From: Gigaspora margarita | Taxonomy: Eukaryota > Glomeromycota > Glomeromycetes > Diversisporales > Gigasporaceae | DNA length: 64,000 bases | Assembly (NCBI GenBank): GCA_009809945.1 | Contig: WTPW01000444.1 | Span: 315,440-379,439 of the forward strand | Direction of reading: 5' to 3' | Shown here: positions 1 through 11,996 of the stretch, piece after piece | Position numbering within the stretch: the first letter of the stretch is position 1 | Layout of the letters: every line of letters starts with the position of its first letter | Made by a program: the position numbers and the translations under genes | The notes under the pieces: model-generated | Databases searched by the model: none | What the model saw: only the letters and a program-made list of their open reading frames with translations | What the model was told of the DNA's origin: nothing

Positions 1-1770
1 TAATAAAATTCTATAAAATCTTATGATTCATAAAATTTTACTAATTTATTCTAACAAAATGCACTAAGTAAACTTGTTCAGCACCAAAAAATACATATAA
101 TATATTCGGACTCAGACCAGTTTGCAGACTTCGGACCAGACCCAGACCAGACTCAGACTTGACTAAAAAGTCTGAATATAAAAGTCTGAGTCCAGTCCGA
201 AAATCTGACCAGACTCAGACTTGACTAAAGTCTGGTTCGAGTCCGGTCTGTAGGAGCACTAGGTCTGACTATAGTTTAAAAATTTCATATATCTTAAAAA
301 GTAAAAAAAAAATATATAATCAAAAGAATTATGAAAATTCTGAATCTAAAATTCAGGCAAGAACTAAGAAGAAATAGTATAGAAGTATAAATCAGAACTG
401 GTGAATAAAATTTTTATAGTTTTTATATTATGTGTGATTTGGAATATAATAGTTCAATCTAGCAGTCTAGTTCATATATTTTAACTATTAATTTGTAGAC
501 TAAACTGTATGAAAACCATAATTGGAATGTTATCAAATTGTTATAGTCAAGTTTAAGAAATCATATGCAAAATAATTCAATGGATCGAAATTATATAAAT
601 TAATGTTTCATTTTGGTAATTACTTCAAAACAATATATGAGTTAGCTTTTAAGTCTATGATAAAATTTATAATCAGATTTATTAGTTTTGAACGTTTTTT
701 AAACCAAGTTTTGAACTTATTTTTCAGACTTTAACATCCCCATGAGCTATTAGATGGCTAATAATTTGAAAATCATAGTAATTTGTACACTTACTTTTGT
801 TATAATGAAGTGATATGGCTATAATATTTTGTTCATTACTGTATATTTCCAAAATTAAGCGCACTGAAAATAAAGCATCCCACATTCATATTGTCTGATT
901 GGCTGATGTAGATTAATTGCCTGGGTAACTAATTTATACAGATTAAAGTACTTTTTGAATTGAAATATTTTACAATTTTACTTAAGAAAATTTTTTTATT
1001 CATAATTAAGTTTAGAAAAGTGTTGCTCTTCACTATACAAAATAATCACAAAAAAATCAGAAAGACAGAGGACTTTACTTAGAACAAAGTTATTATGTAT
1101 ATTATTATATTTCACAAGTAGTAAAATGGAAAAAGATAAACCAAGAACATATTGTCAAAAGCTAAACCACCAAAGTTATTATTTCTTTAAGTAAACCTTC
1201 TGCCTTACTTTACTTAGAATAAAAAATACACTACAGTTTATTGGGCTATGTGAAATTATACTGTAAGATGAAGGTAACTAAAAATGGTTTCATTTAAAAT
1301 TACTTTATTATATTAGATTTAAACAAATTTTTATTATCAACTATTTTAATTTAAATCTTTAGTAGTAGATCTGAGTAGAGTTTAATATTAAAATTTGGTC
1401 GATTCTTGTAGTGTATATAGAATTTTCAGGCATAAATTAAAGTTTTAGTTTATTTCTTGTAGATTCTTTAATAAATTTGGTTTTTACTAATAAAGTTCAT
1501 AGTTGCCTACTTTACATGTATCTATTTGTTCTCTAAACATATGTGATAATTCTTTTATGTGTATTTATTAATTTGTAAGCTTTTTCACATGAAGTTTTTG
1601 TTTATTTTCTAGTAATATTACTGGATTAAATGATAAATCTTTTAAAAAATTGTATATATTGATTGGTTAATTATCATAGGAAATACTTTTTTAAATAATT
1701 GCTAGGCTAAAAACTGGTTAAAACCAGTTTGTATAAATCATGTAATATTCCAAAATAAGCACCCATATAA
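1..1770. other. AT-rich stretch without a gene
   Basis: No open frame of note and no recognisable protein similarity on either strand. Apart from the short palindromic word cluster at 106-272 I see only AT-rich unique-looking sequence. Confidence 0.6.
106..272. repeat. Palindromic word cluster (AGTCTGA / TCAGACT)
   Basis: About ten copies of AGTCTG or its complement CAGACT are packed in both orientations, mixed with GGTCC-like words, so the stretch can fold into many alternative hairpins. The right border reads GTAGGAGCACTA, which resembles a hAT-type terminus, but I could not find a matching left terminus or target duplication. Confidence 0.6.
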
Positions 1771-2941
1771 CCAAAAGTCTATGGACACATACAGATCACA
1801 TGTTTTGCACGTATGAGCAGTATTGTACATTTTGGCTGTCTATAGCTTTTTTTGGCTTGTTCACATTCAAAATTGTCCAAACATCCAAGATTGCCCAAGG
1901 CTTGTTCAGGCTTTAATAATTAATAAATCTATCTAAAAAATATATAACTATATATTTTTTTATATGCTGAACACATTTCAGTTAAAATTAAAATAGATTA
2001 TCTTAATAAAATTTTGAGTAATTTTACTTTATTTAATTGTCCAAAATTGTCTAAAATTGTCCAAATCATTGTTCAAAGCTGTTCTGTGACAACACTGCAT
2101 ATGAGTATCACATAATATTGTATGTATTTAAGTTTGTTAAATAGAATTTTGGACAATCTTTTTACAACTATCTGATAGAATTTGATGTAAATTTTTTTAA
2201 ATAATCTCTATAAACAAGTAAATTTATTTAAAAAAATTTTTATCAAATTCTATTTTGTAGTTATTAAGAAATTTTCATTCAAAGTGTGGAAAGTTTTTAT
2301 AATTTAATAAAATATAGTGGCAAAAAATTTTAAAATCTTTGAACAAAATTCTTGACAATTAACTAATGGAATTTGATAGAAATTTTTTAATAAATTACAT
2401 AAGCAAGCAGAATTAATTTAAAAGAAATTTCATTGAATTATGTCAAGTAATTGTTGAGAAATTTTCTTCAAAGTTTGGGGAAATTTTCTACTACAACTAT
2501 TAGGAGTCCGTGAAATTTTCCCAAACTTTTATCAAAATTTTTTGGCAACTACTTGATATAATTCAAAAAATTATTTTTTAAATTGAATTAAATTTGTTAT
2601 AAAATTTATTTAGAAAATTCTATCGATTTTATCATGTAGTTGTCAAGAAATTTTCATTCAAAGTTTAGAAAAATTTCTGTAACAGCTTTTTAAAGATTGT
2701 AGAAATTTCTAAATTTTGAACAAAAATTTCTTGACAACTACTCATAGATTTCATGAAAATTTTTTTAAATAAATTTTTCTTGTTTATAAAATTTATTCAA
2801 AAAAAATTTCCATCATATTCTATTAGATAGTTGTTGGGAAATTTTAAAAAATTCTACATTGAAAAACTTATATATGTACAATATCATGTGATACTTAGTA
2901 CATGCAAAATCACATGATATGTGTGTGTCCATAATCTGTGG
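1771..2941. mobile_element. Non-autonomous DNA transposon, PIF/Harbinger-like ends
   Basis: Inverted termini of roughly 70 bp face each other: the left end contains AGTCTATGGACACATACAG, the right end reads back as AGATTATGGACACACACA, and the similarity continues inward through CACATG to a GTATTGTAC/GATATTGTAC motif. A TAA trinucleotide borders both ends, fitting the 3-bp target duplication of PIF/Harbinger elements, though 3 bp is weak proof. No transposase is present; the interior is the foldback array at 2140-2860. A further copy of AGTCTATGGACACA, reversed, lies at about 7363-7378. Confidence 0.5.
2140..2860. repeat. Alternating inverted-repeat (foldback) array
   Basis: Units of about 60-110 bp alternate in orientation. 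Each contains a version of TTGACAACTAnnTGATAGAATTTGA and its complement, joined by runs of A or T, so successive units form a chain of hairpins. The same design, with related words, is seen at 12741-13037 and 47620-49200. Confidence 0.6.
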
Positions 2942-3632
2942 TAACTCTCCTACAAAAAATTTTACTCCTGTGATTTTTATCCAATGAAACCCCTTAGAGC
3001 AGTGATGTCACTTGGTTATTTGGCCAGCCAATAGCTGTTAGCCAAAAGGCCAAAAATGTAAATTTCATTTTTGGCTAAAACAGCCAAATAAAGCTAGTAA
3101 TTTGATTGGTCCAATATTAATATATATTTATTACTAATTAATTATATAGCTTTAGCATTTAAAGATCTAGTTAGAATAAGTTTATTTATATGCTTTATAT
3201 TTTTTAGCTTCTTGTTTTAATAAAAATAAATAATTCAATATTTAAAATAAATAATGGATTAAGGGGTTTCAGAATTTAAAAAAATAGCTTATTTGTATAT
3301 TAAAATTTTGAAATCGAAAAATAAAATCAGAGTATTTAAAGACTTCTATTTGATGAAATAAGTAAAAATTTTTTTATCATATAGACCAACAAACTATTTA
3401 ATAATAACAAAATATATAATAAATAATAAAACTTTCATTCAAATTATATACTGAACCTTTGTTCAAAAATTACTTACTGAACCTTTGCTCAAATTACACT
3501 TTTACTTAACCTTACTCAAATTATTTTTTATTAAACTTTCTCATATACCTTTTTTATTGAATTTAAGTTCATATATATATGAATTTAATACATGACACAT
3601 TAATGTGTTACCTAGTACATTAACATGCTATC

Positions 3633-6600
3633 TAACATGCTACATTGGGGTATCACATCGACTATTTAATCAAAACTATGTCAGTTACATTGATAGTTTT
3701 ACTATAATCAGATTTTTATCAGTAAAATTAAAGTAATTAATCGAATAAAATTTTTCTTCACTTAATTATAAAGAAAAGTGCGAAATTCTAAAGATTTCAC
3801 ATAAATATTACACTTATTTTTCTGATTTCTGTTGACTGAAAATTGTTTTCAGAACTATTTCAAGGTAACTATGCTTGATTTTTTGCTAATGCTCTAATTA
3901 AGTTTCGATTTATACGTTAATATAATTTTTTTGCCTTAATTAATGATTTTTCAAATATTTTTTAAAGTGAACGCTCAAACCCTACATATTAATGAAAGAA
4001 ATTGAACTGTAGCTTTATTCTTTGACTTTATATAAACAATTGGTGAAAATTTCAAGTAAATTTCACATCTTGGTGATAATTTGAAACATTTTAAAGATCA
4101 GGTTTAAATTAATAATATTTGTTCAAAGACTTGATTTACCAAGAATGATTAAGTGAAATTATATTATAATCAATTATAATTATAGAAAATGCCACGGGTA
4201 TCCAAACAAAAACTTTCAGCATGTAAAGCAAGTCAAGCATCAGCGATTGCATGAAAAGCTGCACAGAAAGAAAAAGCAGCTTAGCAAGAACAAGCTGTTC
4301 AGCAAGAAAAACTAATTCAAGATATCAATAATATATTAATCCAAATGGATAATAACAAATTGCAACAGGTTTATCAAATTATTGTTCAACCCATTAATAA
4401 TAAAAAAATAAACCGAACAACACTTCATCAAAGATTAATTGATAAGGTTAAACAACTATCTAATGATCAATTAAAATCTGCAATCTATTTATTTGATACA
4501 ATGCAATACTCTAAAGGGCCAAGTGAGGGTAATTTCCTTTCACCATTCTTGCAAAATAAGGCTCTAAATTTTATAAATTCGTCTCTTTATATAGTGGGTC
4601 AGGATACAGACTCATTAATTCAAAAAAATAAGGCACTTCAAAAACAAGTTACTCAATTAGAACTTACAAATGCCAAAAAGAGTAATAAAGTTAGACAATT
4701 GATTGGAACATTATCACAATATGAACTCAAACAATGCCATCATATATCAAAAGTATGTGCTGCAGCTCGAAAACCACTACCTGCAGATTTTTGAAGTTTG
4801 AAAGCAGGCATTCAAGCAATTCTCATGAAAAATAAATGTCAATATACAACCAGTTTTATAAACTTAGCCACACAAGTATCACAAATTAATAAAATGTCAT
4901 TTCGAAGCACTATCCAAATTACGCATTCATTTTTAGATTTTTTAATTGAAGAAGATTCATCAATTTCAGCTCAATCTGTTATTAGATGGAATAAGGAAAT
5001 TAGTGAAATTCATGTGACTAAGATGTTTAATCAAAGTAGTTGTTCAGAATATTTCACTTTTGGAATAGCAGCGGATGAATCAACCTGAGGTCAACATAAA
5101 ATATTTGTGTTGTGTGTAATGTTCTGAAACTCCAAAGATAATAAGCCCGATTTTCAAGTATTGGCAATAAAAGATTTAAATTCTTGTACAGGAAAGTCAG
5201 TTGCACAAGCAATATTTGATATATTTAGTCATTTTGAATTAAATACACAGCATTGCTTTATATGCACCTCAGATAATACTAATTATATNAGCGGCAAAGC
5301 TGGAGGCGCAATTTCATTATTTAACCAGTTGAGTAATGCAAACCTATTTTGAATTCTTGTGCATTTTATGTTGCACATATTGTAATGAACAATTTCGAAG
5401 AGGCAGCATTTGGTAAACTAACTAGTACAGGGTTTTCACAGAAAGAACTTCTGGCAAATCTTCTATATTTGGCTTGGGATCTTCACGATAGATATGATAA
5501 GAGTGATAAAGATAAGCCAATGGAAATGTGATCTGATTACATTTATAAACTTTATAAAGAGCAATTAAACTGTCAATTAACAAAGTATCAGCAGCCTATT
5601 AGATCAAGATGGCTCTATAAGTTAAAATGTGCGGAGCAATACTTAGAGCGAAGGGATATTCATATCAAATTTACAGAATAGTTTCTATCTCGTCTTAAAA
5701 CTAGAAAAATACTCCAAAATCATATATAAAAAAATGGGAATTATTTCAAAGCTGGCTTCATAATCCAATTTTAAACACACAAGTTAAATTACTAGCCCGT
5801 TTTGGAAAAGATTTTTATTACCCAATGTCTAAATTTCTTATGGGCTACAACTCTGAATTACAATCCTTATCAATTAATCTTCCTCCTAGTCGATGTGCAC
5901 ACCTGATGCCTGACTTTGTAATTTGTACCATCACAAAACTTAGAAATATTGCTGAAGACCCCTATTTATTTTTTAGAGAAGAGTTACTTGAATGTCTTGA
6001 TTTATTAAATGTTGATTAGCTTGCCAAACTTACATCAGATTTAGAATATGGTGCACAAAAGGCATTAGAGCTTTACCAAAATTGGTCAAATTGCTAGCTA
6101 CATTTGCCTCTCAGTATTTGTTGATTAGGTGAAAAGACTGGATGGGAATTTGAATGGAGTTTTGCTCATATTATTTTAGGAATGCCTTGGTCCTCAGTAC
6201 TATTATTGCGAGAATTGTGCTATGCAAAGTTTATTAAATTAGATAGTGAATCTGCTGACTTTAATGATTTTAGGCTATCAGCCGCATTACTTGATTCTGA
6301 GTTTAGTTGTGAATTTCATCAATTTATTCAACAAAAACTTTTAACTCATTTCCCAAAGATATATGAATTTGTAAAAAATTGAATCTGGTATATTTTGGTG
6401 CACCAACAACAAGTCAAAGGTTTGTTCAATAAGTGGGATCTTAAAACCCATCCAAATATGACAAGTAACCTTTAACAATCAAAATTACGGCTTGCAAGTT
6501 TACCACTTACTGAAATCGGTTGTAATTCATCAGATTTAACAGAGCTCAGAATTAAAAAATATCAACAGCAAACAGAATTTAATGATTCAATTTCAATTAA

Positions 6601-6810
6601 GGAAAATCTTAATAATATTGATGGTGATCACGAAGAAAGTGCTAATAAATTGTTTGAAGATTTATTTGGTCATAAATAGGCTTATTGTAAAATTAAATTG
6701 ATTTGCATTTGTGTAACATAAAATCTGCAATATGATAAATTATATAGTTAACTGACATAGTTTTGATTAAATAGTTGATGTGACACCCCAATGCTACATG
6801 CAATTAGCAA
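3633..6810. repeat. Inner inverted termini of the transposase unit
   Basis: About 48 bp at 3643-3690 are repeated, reversed, at 6752-6800. Both contain a version of ATTGGGGTRTCACATC at the outer edge and TTTAATCAAAACTATGTCAG further in. GCTAC borders both outer edges (possible 5-bp duplication). A related single end, CACACCCCAATGTTACATGC, lies at 22989-23009. Confidence 0.55.
4189..6679 (+). pseudogene. Broken hAT-like transposase
   Basis: A degenerate coding region begins at an ATG at 4189 (MPRVSKQK, then an Ala/Gln/Lys-rich basic stretch). It continues through a coiled-coil-like segment and a core with the motifs AADEST, SDNTNY and CALHVAHIVM-like residues near 5050-5400, as in RNase H-fold hAT-type transposases. 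The last part near 6430-6540 has an HPNM...SKLRLASLPLTEIG-like segment recalling the hAT C-terminal dimerisation region. There are about ten in-frame stops, mostly TGA or TAG, several where Trp or Arg would fit, and at least two frame changes (near 5345 and between 5531 and 5825). It cannot make a full protein. Inverted termini surround it. The family assignment rests on motif order only, and a lineage-specific transposase family is possible. Confidence 0.55.
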
Positions 6811-7282
6811 TGATACTGCTAAGCCTTACATGCTATTTAGAATTTTTATAATTCTTACCCCTTAACATGCATACATACTAACATGTTGACGTGTTATGAA
6901 AATTTTACAAAAGGGGTTAATAGAAAAGTTATCTATACTAAATAAAGAAAAGAAGATCAAAATACAAATAGAGGTAAACTAATCTGGAAATTTGGATCTC
7001 TAATCACAAATTTGAATTTGTGACTGTACTTAAAGTTAGTATGTATATATACATATAGTATTTTTATACACCTTTTTTTATTACTATACAGAGATATTTG
7101 GCTATTTGGCCATTTGGCCACTGGCCAACGGCCATACAAGCCAAATAATTTTAATTGGCCTGGCCAATTGACATTCAACTTTGGCCATAAATTTTTGGCC
7201 ATTTTTGGCCAAAATATTATGTATTGGCCAATGGCCAATAAAAATTTTTTTGGCTGATTAAATTGCCATTACTGCCTTAGGG

Positions 7283-8149
7283 TTAGAGTGAGATTGGGTA
7301 AAATCATGTTAGGGGGTAAACTCATTTATTAATGTTTTTGTGGGAAATCAATGGGCGTTGTGTCCATAGACTTTCTGCCATATCAGATATAACAAATAAG
7401 GGTGCCTAATTTCAGAAGTATATGGTATATCTTTATACCAGTACGATCACATGAAATGTGGAGGGATGGTTCTGTTCAAATTTTTGGTGCACTATATTTG
7501 TTCTTGTTTTAGAAGATATTATGGTTATCTCTTTTTTTTCCATTTATGGTATAGTTCAAGATCACGAGAAGCTATGTAAGTTTAATTTACATATGCTGAT
7601 AATCGCAAAATCCTTTTTTGGTAGGAGTAATAATTTTCATTTATTTGTTTTTAGAAGGATTTAAGATTTTTGCATATAATCCCAATCACGCTTTATGATG
7701 CAAAGCAATGTTACTGATTATTAATTATATATGCAAAAATGACGTTAATAATTAATGGCATAGTTTAAGATGGTGAGAACATATTCATTATGTAATTTTA
7801 ATTTATCAATCTATGCTTTTTGGTTTTTTGTTATCGGTAATTTCTTGACTAATGTCGTAATATGACATCATGTTAATGATCGATATGTAATATGAAGTAT
7901 TATTAATTTCGAATATATAATTATGACGTTAAAGATTATTAATTACAAAAATGATGCAATACTAACGTTATTGATCATCAAAATTTTTAAATTGTTTTTT
8001 TTTTTTGAGCTTGAATTCGTCTTTTGCTTAGTATCTAGTTTCGTCCTGCTTTGGTCAACTTACTGCAATCAGATACTCGTTTCGCTAATAAGCCTATTTT
8101 ACAAATGATTGATTTACAGAAAGTTATTTCAATATGTTTTACTGACGGC
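7283..8149. other. AT-rich stretch without a gene
   Basis: Two short open frames (60-70 codons) have no recognisable features and biased AT-rich composition. I see no gene here. Confidence 0.5.
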
Positions 8150-8597
8150 TAGTGATGGGCAATTTGCAGTTTTTCCAAAAATCCCGCGTGCAGGGACCCG
8201 GAAAAATATCGATTTGATTTAGCAAAAATTTATATCGATTTGGTCAAAAATATCGATTTATATCGATATGCCCATGATTGACCAATAAGAATTTAAGATC
8301 TGGTGTAACATTAAATAACGTGATCAGCATCTAAGTTCATGTTTTTCGGGAAGTTAACGGAAATTTTGTTAGTTGATTGTCTACATCTCCGAAACCTGCC
8401 GACAGTTTAGGTTGGCCAAATTCATATTGCTCGGCCCAAATTATACTTTTAATTTTGCCCGAAGTGATGTAGTTACACTGCATAAAAAATTGTAAAAATA
8501 TCGATTTCCCTATGATTTGGCCTAAAAATATCGATTTATATTGATCTATATATATCAATATTTTTCCGTGTCCCTGCCCGCGTGATGCCCATCACTA
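8150..8597. mobile_element. hAT-like MITE with ATCGAT words
   Basis: A 448-bp element has perfect 12-bp inverted ends TAGTGATGGGCA, extended by an imperfect match through CGCGNGCAGGGACNCGGAA. It is flanked by the exact 8-bp duplication CTGACGGC (8142-8149 and 8598-8605). The interior repeats AAAAATATCGATTTATATCG-type words in both orientations. There is no coding capacity. Confidence 0.85.
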
Positions 8598-8753
8598 CTG
8601 ACGGCTCATTTTGCGATAGGATTAAGTGTAGAATCAAATTATATGATCTATTGGTTAATTACGAAATGAACTCATCTGTAAACTAATCGACTGTTCAATG
8701 TTGATGAAATGTGGTGTCTTTAAAATGATTGTACAGATTTTTATGATAAACAA

Positions 8754-9821
8754 AGCATAGTGAACTTTTATTGTGATTGGTTAGATTTTGTTGATCATCT
8801 CGTGATTTTATTGGTCGATCGGCCAATCAAATTGCGAGAATATCATAGAATAACAACACTATAACAACGGTATATAATATTAAAATTGGGTTTTAAAGTT
8901 TTACTTAAGCATTAAAAAACATATTATGTGTACAAGAATGCCCTTAATACTTTTATAATCTCCCATAAAGAAGAAATAGTCAAGTTTATTATTGTGAAAT
9001 CAATAAATTTTATCTATTCTAACGATGCATACAAATCTTTTTCTAAATGTCGCGGATGATGCTGAAGTTTGAAGGTCATGATTTGAAAATATAACCCTAC
9101 CAAAATCCACCTATACTCTTTTGCTAACAACATTAACTAAATCCTAACCTTACCATTAAAAACAAGACACCTCAAAATTTAAAAATCGAACATAATAAAT
9201 ACATAATAAATCCAAAATTCAGCATCATTCGATTTAAACATCATCTGTGACATTAAATACCCAATAACTACTAATTATCAAAGTCACCTATCGTGGCAAT
9301 GCTGTTAAAACTTTGTACTATTACTCGATATTGAACCTAAGATCATTTTGCGAAGAGAAGTATATTAGTAAAGAGTAAAGATTAACGAAAAAAAAGTCAT
9401 TTTAAAAGTAAAAACAGTAAAAACATAGAAACGAATAAAAATACCATCTAACCTATTGTTTATAAGCTGCAAACGCAAACGCCTTGACGAAACTATAATA
9501 ATAATACAGTAATAAAAAAAAAAGACATTTAAATCGTATAGTTTAAACAGATTACAAACTAAATAGAAAGTTTTAGAATACTCAAAAAGTAGATCTCATT
9601 TAACTTCCGAATTACCTCGCCGATTACCAAATTACTTTAACGTCTTGTAGAGAAGAAGGTATAGTTTCTAAATTTTTATACCACAACCTCTGCGAATACG
9701 TATTCGTGGCTGCGAATTCAATCTCGTGATCATCGTGACAGAAAATCGTTATTTTAATAAGACTTTAGTATAACGAGATGATCTACAAAAATCAGCCAAT
9801 CACAATAAAGTTCGCTATGCT
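8754..9821. mobile_element. Non-autonomous Mutator-like element (MULE)
   Basis: The element is 1068 bp with inverted termini of about 60 bp (outermost GCATAGYGAACTTTWATTG, continuing through GATCATCTCGT). It is flanked by an exact 9-bp duplication, GATAAACAA (8745-8753 and 9822-9830). A 9-bp duplication plus long terminal inverted repeats is the Mutator signature. No transposase is visible; the interior carries the nested repeat at 9045-9256. Confidence 0.75.
9045..9256. repeat. Nested short element (GGATGATGCTGAA family)
   Basis: Inverted ends share AATGTCRCRGATGATG and CAGCATCATTCG-type words. A second, diverged copy lies at about 35917-36070 inside the insertion in the LTR element, with the same order: GATGATGCTGAA, an ATTTGAAA block, then a short CCTAAC-rich tract. 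Confidence 0.5.
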
Positions 9822-10157
9822 GATAAACAATTATCGGCAAGATTGAAAGATTTTATAGAATTACATATTTGATTTGTCACCTCTACCTAAGATGCGAGCA
9901 TTTTCCAGTTAATGTTGTAATTGCATATGATTGTTGGAATCGAATTACTAAAAGATTATCCTTTTTCATAAAGCTATATATTTAGTTATTGAAAGGTACA
10001 GGTGGGTTCCACGGCCATTCAGGCAATGCAAGGGCCTCCCATTTGGTGATTAAGCACTATAGTTGCGATGACAGTGAGTGTAAAGTTTAATTCAATTCAC
10101 TTTAATGATTGTGTTTCAAGTGTCCACTAACATTTGTGTTTCAAAAAAATGAATTAT

Positions 10158-10449
10158 TAGGCCACGCAAAGTTGATTTTTGACATTTATTATTTTTTTTC
10201 TGATATTCTATCCAGTATCATCCAATAGGACCTTAATTTCAGTAATTGTCCGACAGGACTGGCAGAAAAATATGATTGCTGACCAATGTTTTGATTCCTT
10301 ACTGTGCAAAATGAAAAATTAACCTTGCATAACCTTAGATGTGTGCATTATTCTATTAATTTATAGTTAATTAAAATTAAAAAAAAATATCTGACCGACC
10401 GATCAGATTCCATGTAATGCAAAATGAAAAACCAACTTTGCATGGCCTT
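10158..10449. mobile_element. MITE with AGGCCAYGCAAAGTTG ends
   Basis: The left end reads AGGCCACGCAAAGTTGATTT and the right end reversed AGGCCATGCAAAGTTGGTTT, about 290 bp apart, without coding capacity. Related pieces carrying TTTTGCATTAC and TTAACCTTGCATA words occur at 10281-10340, 10545-10680, 11588-11625 and 22552-22673, so this is a local family of short elements. Confidence 0.55.
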
Positions 10450-10769
10450 AACTGTAATCGGTATGAAATTTAATTTGTTCATTCAATAATTGTGTTTCAA
10501 GAAAATGTATGAATGTTTAACGTAATCATTTAAATTCTGTTCATGAAGTTGATTTTACATTTTGCATTACCCGCTGTTTCAATTTTTTAAAATTTTTTTT
10601 CGTTATTCTCATCTGGTATCAACTGATGGAGACCTCGATTTCTTGTTGTGCAAAATGAAAAATTAACCTTGCATAGTCTCAGATATAATCATATTCTATT
10701 AATTTACTGTTACGGTAATTAAAAAAAATCAAACTGACCAACCCACAGTTTCAAATTCCATGTAACCCT

Positions 10770-11700
10770 ATAAGAAAAATGGCATGGGTGGTGGTACAGG
10801 TTGGCGTCGTGTTTAAAATAGAAATTTTAATTTACTGGTACATGCACCTGTTATATAAAAAAATACCGGTTCAAAAAAAAAAACCTGAATTAGTAGAAAA
10901 TGATCATCAGATCATTGGGGGCACATAGATGCACGCACTGGTTACTTCAAAAAATTCCGGAACATGCACCATTTGTTGCACCAGCCCAATTTTAAAATAC
11001 CGGTATATGCAATATAAAAAACGGTAGATCCAGATTTTTATCATGCTATTTTATACACTGATTGGCGTCGAGAATGCTCGAAATGGCACGTACATTACGG
11101 CAAAGGGTGGCACGTAATATCACATCATATGAAATGGCGCACGTATGTGTACATTACACACGTGTTGGTTCGTGTTGACTCATTTCGTGGAAAGCAAAAG
11201 ATCAGTAAATGATTTTTTTCTTCAAAAGAGCAATATCTAATGATTTCACTAATGAAGCTTCCCTGTTTGTCTTAAAAAAAATTCCTTAAAAAGAATTTTA
11301 CTTCATATGCAGTTAGCTTGTTCATCTTATATTGTTTTCTACTTATATAATTTATGTTTAATAGTTAATCCACATCGTTATCACTGTGGCACGTGAATTT
11401 AAGTTCATTACTTGTGCCAAATCCCGTGCCGACTAGTAAACTGCTGCAAAACCTGAGCCATTTACGATCCAATTGGCACAGGTATACCTGAACTATACCC
11501 GTACAAATCCAGATCTTGACCTCTGCCACAAAGACTCGTGCCTATCAGATGCCAACCCGTGCCGATCCGGCCCAATTTTCTTACTGAATAATGCAAAATA
11601 TATAAAAATCAACTTTGCGTGGCCTTATATTTTGTATCGGACAATTAATTGCAGTAAAAAGTACGACTGGCGCACATGATCGTACTGGTCCTGCACAGCA
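10770..11700. repeat. Palindromic word clusters (ACCGGT, CACGTG, CCCGTGCC)
   Basis: About 0.9 kb is enriched in TACCGGTA-like words (10850-11030), ACGTG words (11090-11170) and CCCGTGCC/GGCACGGG-like words (11385-11580). Higher GC than the flanks. No coding frame of substance. The CCCGTGCC word recurs in the MITE at 19222-19444. Confidence 0.45.
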
Positions 11701-11996
11701 TCGCATGTCGCGCAGCTATCCTAATAATGTTATATAATGTAATAATAAAAAATTTGAATTGCTTTAGAAAATGACACGTTGTAATGAGGTATCTGTTATA
11801 TTGGTGTCATTATAACGAGGGTAGAGTTACAAATTTATTGTTTAAAGTTACAATAAGTTTCATGACTAGTAAAAAAAAAATAAAAAAATAGCGAGAAAAG
11901 AAACTAAGATTTATGATATTATTCAGGTAAAGTTTAAATGTATAGATAATATTATTCAATTACAATTATTATGTTTTTTTTTTTGAGCATTTCTAT

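Larger units (their letters stand above)
3000..7274. mobile_element. hAT-like element with GGCCAA subterminal repeats and nested transposase unit
   Basis: The left end reads CAGTGATGTCACTTGG and the right end, reversed, CAGTAATGGCAATTTAATC. They are flanked by CCTTAGAG (2992-2999) and CCTTAGGG (7275-7282), an 8-bp duplication with one mismatch, typical of hAT elements. GGCCAA/TTGGCC words crowd both subterminal regions (about 3018-3115 and 7095-7255). A second inner pair of inverted termini, sharing TTTAATCAAAACTATGTCAG near 3667 and 6757, encloses the transposase. So this is either one element with complex ends or one element inserted in another. Confidence 0.6.

Noticed and set aside
8337-8558. 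73-codon minus-strand open frame
   Set aside because: Lies wholly inside the MITE at 8150-8597 and consists of its repeat words.
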